Below, piece by piece: positions 31,755-38,479 of a stretch of 45,222 nt of DNA; positions within the stretch are counted from its first letter, which is position 1, and each line of letters starts with the position of its first letter. Made by a program: the position numbers and the translations under genes. The notes under the pieces were generated by a model. That model did no database searches and was not told the DNA's origin. It saw nothing but the letters and a program-made list of their open reading frames with translations. Origin of the DNA: Streptomyces sp. WAC 04229 (GTDB lineage Bacteria > Actinomycetota > Actinomycetes > Streptomycetales > Streptomycetaceae); the NCBI RefSeq assembly GCF_003947455.1, contig NZ_QHJH01000045.1:1-45222 (forward strand), read 5' to 3'.

Positions 31755-32726
31755 ATGCCACCCATCGACCGATCGGACCGCGGCGCCGGACGAGCCGAGC
31801 ACTCCATCCTGGCGGAACTGCAACCGGTGGTGGAGGCCAACCTCCACCGTCATCTCGGCGTCGCCAAGGAGTGGTTCCCGCACGAGTACGTCCCGTGGAG
31901 TGAGGGCCGTACGTTCGACGGCCCGCTCGGCGGGGAGCCGTGGACGCCGGACGAGGCCACCCTGCCGGAGGTGGCCCGCACCTCCCTGGTGGTGAACCTG
32001 CTCACCGAGGACAACCTGCCCGGCTACCACTTCGCGGTGGCCGAGTTCGGCAAGGACGGCGCCTGGGGCAGCTGGGTGGACCGCTGGACCGCCGAGGAGG
32101 CGAGGCACGGAACCGCGCTGCGGGACTACCTCCTCGTGACCCGGGCCGTCGACCCCCAGGCCCTGGAACGCGCCCGCATGACGCACATGTCCGGCGGCTA
32201 CGACCGGCCGGACGGCTTCAGCGCGCTGCACGCGATCGCGTACGCCGCGTTCCAGGAACTCGCCACGCGCATCTCCCACCGCAACACCGGTCTGGTGAGC
32301 ACGGACCAGCGGTGCGACGCCCTGCTCGCACGCATCGCCGCGGACGAGAACCTGCACATGGTGTTCTACCGCAACCTCGTCGAGGCCGCGTTCGAGTTCG
32401 CGCCGGACACGGCCATGCAGGTGGTGCGTGACGTCGTCGTCGGCTTCGAGATGCCCGGTTCCACCATCAAGGACTTCGGCCGCAAGTCCGCGGAGATCGC
32501 CATCGCCGGCATCTACGACCTGCGCCTGCACCACGACAGCGTCCTGATGCCGATCCTGCGCAAGCTCCGGGTCTTCGAGCGGGACGGGTTCGGCGCGCGG
32601 GGAGAGGCCGCGCGAGAGGAACTCGCCGCGTTCGTCGAGCGGCTGGACAGGAAGGCGACCTCGTTCACGGACCGCCGCGAGGGCATCAGGGCCGCCCGTG
32701 CGCAACGCGAGGCCATGGCCGTCTGA
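31755..32726 (+). CDS. Acyl-ACP desaturase (soluble diiron, DesA-like)
   Basis: A 323-residue ferritin-like desaturase with all iron ligands: Glu85 (LTEDNLP), Glu115/His118 (WTAEEARHG), Glu168 (FQELATRISH) and Glu198/His201 (ADENLHMVF). It introduces a double bond in an acyl-ACP, using O2 and electrons from a ferredoxin. The ferredoxin gene at 32806 is convergent and next to it. In the cluster it probably desaturates the acyl chain destined for the product. The ATG at 31755 follows GAGGAAGAGAG. Confidence 0.9.
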   Translation: MPPIDRSDRGAGRAEHSILAELQPVVEANLHRHLGVAKEWFPHEYVPWSEGRTFDGPLGGEPWTPDEATLPEVARTSLVVNLLTEDNLPGYHFAVAEFGKDGAWGSWVDRWTAEEARHGTALRDYLLVTRAVDPQALERARMTHMSGGYDRPDGFSALHAIAYAAFQELATRISHRNTGLVSTDQRCDALLARIAADENLHMVFYRNLVEAAFEFAPDTAMQVVRDVVVGFEMPGSTIKDFGRKSAEIAIAGIYDLRLHHDSVLMPILRKLRVFERDGFGARGEAAREELAAFVERLDRKATSFTDRREGIRAARAQREAMAV

Positions 32727-32735
32727 GGTCCGCAC

Positions 32736-32773
32736 GAGTGGGGGGAAGGACGGGACCGGCCTTCCCCCCACTC
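32736..32773. terminator. Strong bidirectional terminator hairpin
   Basis: A perfect 14-bp inverted repeat with a 10-nt loop lies between two convergent genes. The left arm at 32736-32749 begins GAGTGG and ends GAAGG; the right arm is 32760-32773. It would end both the desaturase transcript and the ferredoxin-side transcript. Confidence 0.8.
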
Positions 32774-32805
32774 TCGTCGTCGTGCCGCTCCGGAAGGTCT
32801 CGCGC

Positions 32806-33156
32806 TCAGGGACGACCGGCCGTCGGGGCCTGCTCCCCCTCCAGGGTCCGCCACTTGTCCGGGCGGCCCAGCCACGCGTCGGCCTCGGCGAGCGCCGCGA
32901 CGTCCGTCGTGGCCAGCGGCAGCCGGGGAGCCAGGCGGGCGTTCCACTCAAGGGCCGGCCGGAGGTCGGGAGGCAGCTCGTCCTCCGGGTAGATCGCGTC
33001 GGCCGGGCACGCCTCGACACAGTTGCCGCAGTCGATGCACTCCTCGGGATCGATCACGAGGAACGTGTCGCTCTCGCGGAAGCAGGCGACCGGGCAGTAG
33101 GTGACGCACTCGGCGAACCTGCAGCGCACGCACTGCTCGGTGACGACGTGCGTCAC
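32806..33156 (-). CDS. Seven-iron ferredoxin (FdxA-like)
   Basis: A 116-residue ferredoxin. The N-terminal half has the 3Fe-4S/4Fe-4S cysteine pattern CVRCRFAECVTYCPV and CIDCGNCVEACPADAIYP. The C-terminal ~50 residues are the usual actinobacterial extension. It is the natural electron donor for the convergent desaturase, and possibly for the second diiron protein. The GTG start overlaps the stop of the patatin-like gene (GTGA), so it is cotranscribed with that gene and the small protein upstream. Confidence 0.9.
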   Translation of the reverse strand: MTHVVTEQCVRCRFAECVTYCPVACFRESDTFLVIDPEECIDCGNCVEACPADAIYPEDELPPDLRPALEWNARLAPRLPLATTDVAALAEADAWLGRPDKWRTLEGEQAPTAGRP

Positions 33157-34094
33157 GCGGCTCCCTCCCCGGGCGCGGCCGGCGCGGCGAGCAGCCCGGG
33201 CCGTCCGTCCAGGAAGCCGTGTCCGGCGTCGAGTCCGGCCTCGTAGGCCTTGACCAGGCCCTCAGGGGTCGCCGCCGCGTAGTCGACGCCCAGGCTCTTC
33301 AGGTCCTCCTGCGGCTTGACGACCATGACCCGGGCCCCGTCGAGTACGGAGCCGTCGGCGATCTCCTCGGACGCGTAGAGGTCGCGGAAGAGCGGAAACG
33401 GGTCGGACCCGATCGCGATCAGCTCGGTCACGCCCCGCGCGGCGACCTCGCGGGCCGGGCAGGAGCAGGTGTAGGAGGCGTCGACGTACGCCTCGCCGTC
33501 GATCTCGGCGGGGACCGCCCAGGCGTGCAGCATCCGTGTGGAGGCGTAGGCGACCGCGTCGTGGTTCCCCGGCGTCAGACGCGGCCGTCCCTCGCCTGGC
33601 ACCGCCCGCGAGGAGAAGACGACGGGGGCCAGGTTCCGCTCGACCCAGCTCCGGTCGCCGGTGAAGACGTTCCGCAGCAACTGCTTGCCGAGCACCTTGG
33701 CGCCAGGGCCCCGGGTGGTCTCCGCGGCGGCCTCGTCGGTGACCTTGCTGGTCGCCAGCAGGTACTCCGGGGCACCGGGGAGGAACAGGCCCTCACGCAG
33801 GCGGGGCCCGTACGTGGCGATGCTGTCGAGCACCACGCGGCTCATCCCGTGCTCACCCGCGGCCGCGGCGGCACCCAGCCAGTAGTCGACGCCGACCTCG
33901 CGGGCACGGCCGATCGCGGCCAGGCCGCAGGACAGCCCCGAGGACGACGCGGCCGCGTACACGTCGGCGGTCAGGCCCCGTTCCTCGAAGGCGGACAGCA
34001 CACCGTGGCCGTAGACCCCCTTGAACATGCCGGACGCCACCGCGATGCCCACGCGCCCCCGGGGAGCCTCCCTGGTCGCGGATCCCCCGGTCAT
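33153..34094 (-). CDS. Patatin-like phospholipase-family protein with degenerate motifs
   Basis: A 313-residue protein resembling bacterial patatins. The oxyanion region is VASGMFKGVYGHGVL in place of GGGxRGxxxxGVL. The nucleophile elbow is AASSSGLSCG (Ser51), with Ala where Gly is normal. The catalytic Asp appears in YVDASYTCSCP, in a DA context as expected. Acyl hydrolysis or acyl transfer is possible, since some patatin-like proteins act as acyltransferases, but activity is uncertain. It is coupled by 4-bp overlaps to a 54-residue protein upstream and the ferredoxin downstream. Confidence 0.7.
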   Translation of the reverse strand: MTGGSATREAPRGRVGIAVASGMFKGVYGHGVLSAFEERGLTADVYAAASSSGLSCGLAAIGRAREVGVDYWLGAAAAAGEHGMSRVVLDSIATYGPRLREGLFLPGAPEYLLATSKVTDEAAAETTRGPGAKVLGKQLLRNVFTGDRSWVERNLAPVVFSSRAVPGEGRPRLTPGNHDAVAYASTRMLHAWAVPAEIDGEAYVDASYTCSCPAREVAARGVTELIAIGSDPFPLFRDLYASEEIADGSVLDGARVMVVKPQEDLKSLGVDYAAATPEGLVKAYEAGLDAGHGFLDGRPGLLAAPAAPGEGAA

Positions 34095-34255
34095 GACCGA
34101 ACTCCCGCGCGCTGGTCGGCGGGCTCGGCAGAGTGGTCCCTCAGGAACTCCGCGTCGATCACCGAATCCAGGTGGTCCTTGATCCACTGGTTGGGGCCGG
34201 GCTGCCGGTCCGCCACGGTCTGCGTGGTGCGGGCGGCGGGATACGAGAGTGCCAT
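34091..34255 (-). CDS. Small 54-residue protein, unknown function
   Basis: The minus-strand ATG at 34255 has a strong GGAGG ribosome-binding site about 5 bp upstream. The stop overlaps the patatin-like start as ATGA, and the frame is directly downstream of a shared operator/promoter. These three features support a real gene. The product starts MALSYPAARTTQTVAD, then has NQWIKDHLDSVIDAEFLRDH, a likely amphipathic helix, and a short tail. It has no cysteines, no signal peptide and no recognised domain. It may be a leader for translational coupling, a partner subunit of the patatin-like protein or a small structural peptide. Confidence 0.65.
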   Translation of the reverse strand: MALSYPAARTTQTVADRQPGPNQWIKDHLDSVIDAEFLRDHSAEPADQRAGVRS

Positions 34256-34290
34256 GTCGTCCTCCAAGCGGGAGCGCTGACGCGAGGCAG

Positions 34291-34317
34291 ATTAGCACGA
34301 TCGTTCGTTCAGTTTTA
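34291..34317 (-). promoter_or_regulatory. Shared operator/promoter for small protein-patatin-ferredoxin operon
   Basis: ATTAGCACGATCG followed by TTCGTTCAGTTTTA matches the blocks at 13701 and 37781 almost base for base. On the minus strand the palindrome is followed directly by TGCTAATCT, an extended -10 candidate 36 bp upstream of the small-protein start. It forms a mirror pair with the inverted copy at 34342. Confidence 0.68.
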
Positions 34318-34341
34318 TACTCGCGGGCCCGATGCGCTGGT

Positions 34342-34370
34342 ATAAATATGAGCGAACGATCGTGCTAGTA
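34342..34370 (+). promoter_or_regulatory. Inverted operator/promoter copy for hydrolase-FabI operon
   Basis: Read on the plus strand, GAGCGAACGATCGTGC is followed by TAGTAT, an extended -10 candidate (TGCTAGTAT) 34 bp upstream of the hydrolase ATG. Its reverse complement aligns with the 34291 block over about 25 bases. The two copies point outward from a 148-bp intergenic region, so one regulator would control both divergent operons. Confidence 0.68.
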
Positions 34371-34403
34371 TCCCGTGTCCGCTGATCGATCTGGAGGCGT
34401 GCC

Positions 34404-35267
34404 ATGGACCTCGTGACGACGGAGGCCGACCCGGTCCCGAGGACCGAGGGAGAGAGGATGTTCGACCTCTTCCGGCGGCCCCAGGGGCGCAGCAGGCCCC
34501 GGCCCGACGAGCGGGCCGCCATCGAGAGCGCGCGCACCGGCGAGCTGAGCGTCGGCGGTGGCAAGGTCGTCACCTACACCTGGGGCACCGGTGAACGCCC
34601 CGTGCTGCTGGTGCACGGCTGGGAGTCGCGCGCGTCGCGCTACGCCAAGCTCGTCACCCGGCTTCTCGAACTCGGCCTCAGCCCGGTCTCCTTCGACGCG
34701 CCGGGCCACGGCGAGTCCGAGGGGGACAGCGCGACCCTCGTCGACTACCGCACCGCCATCCGCGCGCTGCACCGCGCGCACGGTGATTTCGAGGCCGTCG
34801 TGGGCCACTCCTTCGGCGCGCTGGCGCTCTTCCTGTCGCTGCCCCAGGGACTGGTCGCCCGCCGGATGGTGGCGATCAGCACGGTCCCCGACTTCGCCTA
34901 CCTGGTCGACTCGTTCTGCGCCCACACCGCCCTGGACGCCCGGACGAGCCAGGAGCTGCGCGACCGCCTGGACCGCGACCTGTACCCGGGTGAGGACATG
35001 TGGACCCGCTTCTCGGTCCTCCACCACGCCCCTCGACTACGGGTACCGCTCCTGCTGGTCCACGACGAGGACGACGAGGCGGTCGGCGCCGAACAGGCCG
35101 AGCGGCTCGCCGGAGCCTTCGCGGACCGGGCGAGGCTGGTGGTCACCCGCAGACTCGGACACCGGCGGATCCTCGGAGCCCCCGTCGTCGTCGACACGGT
35201 CTCCCGGTTCCTCACCGGACGGGAGCCCGGCGGGCGCGGTGGCCGGGCGAGGGCGGCGGCGCGATGA
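34404..35267 (+). CDS. Alpha/beta hydrolase (paralogue A)
   Basis: A 287-residue serine hydrolase. The oxyanion region is VLLVHGWESRASRY, the nucleophile elbow VVGHSFGALAL, the acid LLVHDEDDEAVG and the histidine LGHRRILG. It is clearly related to the protein at 36850, sharing the HGW-SRASR, FDAP-HG, HDEDD and GLGHRRILG-type blocks. It may act as a thioesterase or esterase on the pathway product. The ATG at 34404 has GGAGG upstream, and the stop overlaps the enoyl reductase start (ATGA). Confidence 0.85.
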   Translation: MDLVTTEADPVPRTEGERMFDLFRRPQGRSRPRPDERAAIESARTGELSVGGGKVVTYTWGTGERPVLLVHGWESRASRYAKLVTRLLELGLSPVSFDAPGHGESEGDSATLVDYRTAIRALHRAHGDFEAVVGHSFGALALFLSLPQGLVARRMVAISTVPDFAYLVDSFCAHTALDARTSQELRDRLDRDLYPGEDMWTRFSVLHHAPRLRVPLLLVHDEDDEAVGAEQAERLAGAFADRARLVVTRRLGHRRILGAPVVVDTVSRFLTGREPGGRGGRARAAAR

Positions 35268-36043
35268 GCGGACTGCTCGCGGGCAGGCGCATCCTGGTGA
35301 CGGGCGTCCTCATGGAGTCCTCCATCGCCTTCCACACCGCCCGGCTCGCCCAGGAGCAGGGCGCCGAGGTGGTCCTCACCGGGTACGGCAGGCTCGGCCT
35401 CGTCGAGCGGATCGCGCGGCGACTGCCCGAACCGGCCCCGCTCGTCGAACTCGACGTCCGGGACACGGGCCACCTGGAGAGCCTGGCCGGCCGGGTCAGG
35501 GACCGGGTGGGCGGCGAAGCGCGTCTCGACGGCGTCGTGCACTCGATCGCCTTCGCCCCGCAGGACGCGCTGGGCGGCAACTTCCTCGCCACCGGCTGGG
35601 ACTCCGTGGCGACCGCGGTCGAGGTCTCCGCGTACTCCCTCAAGTCGCTGGCCATGGCGTGCCTGCCCTTGATGGAGGAGCGCGGCGGGTCGGTCGTGGG
35701 CCTGGACTTCGACGCGAGCACGGCCTGGCCGTCGTACGACTGGATGGGCGTCGCCAAGTCGGCGCTGGAGGCCACCTCGCGCTACCTCGCGCGCGACCTC
35801 GGCCCGCGCGGGATCCGCTGCAACCTGGTCGCGGCCGGCCCGGTCAGGACCATGGCGGCCCGGCACATTCCCGGCTTCGAGACCTTCCGTGAGGTCTGGG
35901 AGACCCGCGCCCCGATCGGCTGGGACCTCTCCGACCCCGAGCCGGCCGCCCGCGCCGTCGTCGCCCTGCTGTCCGACTGGTTCCCCCGGACGACGGGGGA
36001 GATCGTGCACGTCGACGGCGGCGTGCACGCCATCGGGGCGTGA
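35264..36043 (+). CDS. fabI-like: InhA/FabI-type enoyl-ACP reductase
   Basis: A 259-residue NADH-dependent enoyl-ACP reductase very close to InhA/actinobacterial FabI. It has the RILVTGVLMESSIAFH cofactor loop, Phe149 in DFD, the catalytic Tyr158 and Lys165 (YDWMGVAK, the same numbering as InhA) and PIGWDL near the end. In HSIAFAPQ, Ala96 replaces the Gly (HSIGF) found in E. coli FabI (Gly93) and InhA (Gly96). Substitutions of that Gly in E. coli FabI give triclosan and diazaborine resistance. It could reduce the acyl chain of the product or be a resistant target copy. It is coupled to hydrolase A and ends at a terminator hairpin. Confidence 0.9.
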   Translation: MSGLLAGRRILVTGVLMESSIAFHTARLAQEQGAEVVLTGYGRLGLVERIARRLPEPAPLVELDVRDTGHLESLAGRVRDRVGGEARLDGVVHSIAFAPQDALGGNFLATGWDSVATAVEVSAYSLKSLAMACLPLMEERGGSVVGLDFDASTAWPSYDWMGVAKSALEATSRYLARDLGPRGIRCNLVAAGPVRTMAARHIPGFETFREVWETRAPIGWDLSDPEPAARAVVALLSDWFPRTTGEIVHVDGGVHAIGA

Positions 36044-36049
36044 GGGGGG

Positions 36050-36080
36050 GGCACGGCGGCGGACGGACCGCCACCGTGCC
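36050..36080. terminator. Bidirectional terminator hairpin between FabI-like and TetR2 genes
   Basis: GGCACGG-C-GGCGG (36050-36062) and CCGCC-A-CCGTGCC (36068-36080) pair over 12 bp with one mismatch and a 5-nt loop. The hairpin lies 6 bp after the reductase stop and 14 bp after the convergent TetR2 stop. Confidence 0.7.
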
Positions 36081-36093
36081 CTCCGCGGGGCGC

Positions 36094-36744
36094 TCAGGTG
36101 CCGTCGGGCAGCGACGACGGGTCGGTGACGACGGTGCGCAGGCGGCTCAGCACGGCCTTCTCCGCCTTGCCGTAGCAGGTGAAGTCGTCGTGCAGGACCG
36201 ACTCGGCGTTGGCCATCTCCAGGAACGCCACCAGCTCGAAGACGAGCTGCGGGACATCGATGTCGTCCGCGATCTCGCCGGCCAGCTGCGCCTCCCGTGC
36301 CGTCTGTTCCAGGTACGAGAACCAGTTGGCGCGTGCCGCGGCGAGCATGTCGTGGACCTTGCCCTCGCGCGCGTCGTACTCGGCGGAGACCGAGTAGAAG
36401 AAGCAGCCGCCCGGGAAGACGCGCTCCCGGGAGTACGTGAGCCACCCCGTGCACAGCCGCCACAGGCGGCCGACGCCCGCCGGCAGGTCCCGGGCAGGCT
36501 GGACCACGTGCTCCAGGTACACGGTGATGGCCGCGCGGATGGTCGCGAGCTGGAGGTCCTCCTTGGAGCCGAAGAGGGCGAAGACACCGCTCTTGCTCAG
36601 CTTCAGCTCATTGGCGAGCTGCCCCATGGAGAGCGCCGCGAGGCCCTCCACCGAGGCGATCTCCACCGCCCGTCTGAGGATCAGCTGACGGGTCTGGTTA
36701 CCGCGCACGACCCGTCCGTCGGCCTGCGTTCCTGCCACGCCCAT
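36094..36744 (-). CDS. TetR-family regulator (paralogue 2)
   Basis: A 216-residue TetR protein. The HTH includes MGQLANELKLSKSGVFALF and GSKEDLQLAT. The ligand domain shares RVFPGGCFFYSVSAEYDAR, a GKVHD block and LEMANAESVLH with the TetR at 16072, and the two look more than half identical throughout. The near-identical recognition helix implies the same operator. The ATG at 36744 is chosen over a GTG at 36750 because it gives normal spacing to AGGAGAG. An operator-like palindrome lies 67-87 bp upstream. Confidence 0.85.
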   Translation of the reverse strand: MGVAGTQADGRVVRGNQTRQLILRRAVEIASVEGLAALSMGQLANELKLSKSGVFALFGSKEDLQLATIRAAITVYLEHVVQPARDLPAGVGRLWRLCTGWLTYSRERVFPGGCFFYSVSAEYDAREGKVHDMLAAARANWFSYLEQTAREAQLAGEIADDIDVPQLVFELVAFLEMANAESVLHDDFTCYGKAEKAVLSRLRTVVTDPSSLPDGT

Positions 36745-36810
36745 GTGCACCTACTCTCCTGGAGCCGGCCTTTCTCGGCTCCGTTGAGGCGTCAACAGTG
36801 TAGCGAATGA

Positions 36811-36831
36811 GTGGACGTTCGTGCGGTTTGA
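36811..36831 (-). promoter_or_regulatory. TetR operator-like palindrome upstream of TetR2
   Basis: GTGGACGTTCGTGCGGTTTGA resembles the site upstream of TetR1 (16834): both begin GTGGACG and share CGTGCGGT. Its core ACGTTCGTGCG is a variant of the cluster palindrome. It lies between TetR2 and the end of hydrolase B, so it most likely serves autoregulation of TetR2. Confidence 0.55.
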
Positions 36832-36849
36832 TGTCCGAACCGGAAGGGA

Positions 36850-37746
36850 TCAGTCCAGGACGGCCGCCCGCGCCTCCACCCCGTCGGCGGGACGCCGGCC
36901 CTGGGAGACGAAGTCCAGGACGGTCCGCACGACCTCCTCGTCACCGAGGATGCGCCGGTGCCCAAGACCGCTCGTCACGACCAGCCGCGCCCGGTCACCG
37001 AAGGCCTCGGCGATCCTGCGGCCCTGGTCCACCCGGATCCTGGTGTCGTCCTCGTCGTGGATCACGAGGAGCGGAGCGCTCACGGTCTCGGTCATGTCCG
37101 TGAGGGAGAAAGGCACCTCGTCGTGCGGCAGGTCGGGGAAGAGGTTCACCCTGATCTCGTCGCGCAGCCGTGCCTTGAGGCTGCCGCGGAGGTTCAGTTC
37201 CGCGGAGAACTCCTCGATCAGGTAGTCGAAGTCGCAGACCCCGCTGACGGTGACGACCTTCCGCGCCACCGCTCCGTTCCGCAGGCCGAAGAACGAGCCC
37301 AGTACGCCCATGGAGTGGGCGATCAGGCAGTCGAAGGTGCCGTACTCGGCGTGCAGCTCGGAGACGATGTCGCGGTAGTCCAGGATCGTCGTGCCCCGTC
37401 CGCCCGCGTCCCCGTGGGCCGGGGCGTCGAAGGTGACGACGCTGTGACCGCGCTCCAGCAACCCCGGGACAAGGCTGGACAGCCGCGAGGCACGCGACTG
37501 CCACCCGTGCACCAGAAGGACGGGGCGACTGCCGTCGCCCCACCGGTAGGTCACCGCGTACTTGCCGCCGCCCACCTCGATGCGCCCCACGCGCGCGCTG
37601 TCGAGGAGTTCACGCTCGGACGACCGCAGCCGGCTGCGCACCAGCGGCATGTGGAACAGGGCGAACGCCCCCTTGCCCGCCAGCCGCCCCGAGACGAGGG
37701 AGAGGGCGTTGAGGGCGGTACTCGCGACTGCCTCGGTGGGTTTCAT
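36850..37746 (-). CDS. Alpha/beta hydrolase (paralogue B)
   Basis: A 298-residue serine hydrolase. VLLVHGWQSRASRL, IAHSMGVLGSF (the nucleophile elbow, with Ala before His), VIHDEDDTRI and GLGHRRILGD form the active site. It is a paralogue of the hydrolase at 34404, with a longer N-terminus containing a hydrophobic LFHMPLV segment. The ATG at 37746 follows GAGGAG; the open frame upstream is not protein-like. It is transcribed from a shared operator/promoter (37781) and is probably under the same TetR control. Confidence 0.85.
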   Translation of the reverse strand: MKPTEAVASTALNALSLVSGRLAGKGAFALFHMPLVRSRLRSSERELLDSARVGRIEVGGGKYAVTYRWGDGSRPVLLVHGWQSRASRLSSLVPGLLERGHSVVTFDAPAHGDAGGRGTTILDYRDIVSELHAEYGTFDCLIAHSMGVLGSFFGLRNGAVARKVVTVSGVCDFDYLIEEFSAELNLRGSLKARLRDEIRVNLFPDLPHDEVPFSLTDMTETVSAPLLVIHDEDDTRIRVDQGRRIAEAFGDRARLVVTSGLGHRRILGDEEVVRTVLDFVSQGRRPADGVEARAAVLD

Positions 37747-37780
37747 GCTCACGGCTCCTCGCTTGCGCGTCAGGGCCTGA

Positions 37781-37810
37781 TATATTAGCACGACCGACCG
37801 TTCAGTTTTA
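37781..37810 (-). promoter_or_regulatory. Shared operator/promoter for hydrolase B (and the divergent small gene)
   Basis: TATATTAGCACGACCG followed by ACCGTTCAGTTTTA is the third copy of the block seen at 13701 and 34291. On the minus strand the palindrome is followed by TGCTAATATA, the best -10 match of the set, 38 bp upstream of the hydrolase B ATG. The plus-strand gene at 37829 starts 19 bp beyond the block, so repression could affect both. Confidence 0.68.
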
Positions 37811-37828
37811 GTGCTGCGAGGAGGCGCG

Positions 37829-38266
37829 ATGCCGGGCCCCATCTGGTTCGCCCCGTGGAAGCCGGGCCCCGCCGGACACACCGGCCCCGACACCGGTCCG
37901 GGCGGTCCGGCCGTCGTGAGCGTCACCGAATTCGCCCCGCACCGCCCCTGGACCTCCCTCGGCGTCAACGTCGCCGGGGCCGCCCTGCGCCGCGGCTGGG
38001 GTGACGTCGAGGGGGCGATCGGGCTCTGGCTCTGGTCCGTCCCCGGCCTGTCGCGCCCTCGTTCGGGGTCGGTCTCGGTGTGGCGCGACGAGGAGGGCCT
38101 GCGCGGCTTCGTCGCCCGGCACGACCACGTCCGCATCATGCGCGCCTACCGGGACCGCGGCGTCCTGCGTTCCACGACCTGGCACACAGAGCGTTTCGAT
38201 GTGAACGCCACCCAGGAGGCGGCCCGCGGGGTCATCGCCGAGTGGTCCGCCCAGCCGGTCGCCTGA
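37829..38266 (+). CDS. Conserved hypothetical protein (145 aa)
   Basis: I do not recognise a specific family. The product has an N-terminal Pro/Gly-rich stretch, then a compact alpha/beta pattern (SVTEFAPHRPW, LWLWSVPGL, SVSVWRDEEGLRGFVARHDH, LRSTTWHTERFD) that recalls dimeric ferredoxin-like (alpha-beta barrel) proteins such as DUF3291 or CrtA-type sequences. There is no signal peptide or membrane segment. The ATG at 37829 has GAGGAGG upstream. It is divergent from hydrolase B across a shared operator, which makes it the probable last gene of the cluster. Confidence 0.7.
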   Translation: MPGPIWFAPWKPGPAGHTGPDTGPGGPAVVSVTEFAPHRPWTSLGVNVAGAALRRGWGDVEGAIGLWLWSVPGLSRPRSGSVSVWRDEEGLRGFVARHDHVRIMRAYRDRGVLRSTTWHTERFDVNATQEAARGVIAEWSAQPVA

Positions 38267-38363
38267 AGGACGCGCGCAGCCTGGGAACGCGGAGCCTCGT
38301 GGGCCGGAGCCCCCAGGCGGCAGGGCCCTCGGGCGGCAGAGCCCCTCGCTTCGTCCGGACCTA

Positions 38364-38379
38364 TTTTGTCTAGACCTAT
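38364..38379. promoter_or_regulatory. dre-like DasR operator upstream of the GH3 gene
   Basis: TTTTGTCTAGACCTAT keeps the palindromic GTCTAGAC core and matches 11 of 16 positions of the DasR consensus ACTGGTCTAGACCACT as I recall it. It lies about 100 bp upstream of an N-acetylhexosaminidase-like gene. GlcNAc-related genes are standard DasR targets in Streptomyces, so the match makes biological sense. Confidence 0.6.
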
Positions 38380-38479
38380 TGCCCCACCCGCGACCCGCGG
38401 GCTACCTTTCCCGCTGCTCGGAGTCCTTCAAGAATCCGTCAAGTCCCTTGATGGGCAAGGGTGGGAGGAGCAAGTCCGC

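Noticed and set aside
9452..38266. NRPS or modular PKS core, glycopeptide or CDA-type cluster
   Set aside because: No condensation, multi-domain adenylation or thiolation-linked genes exist in the window despite the Hpg pathway.
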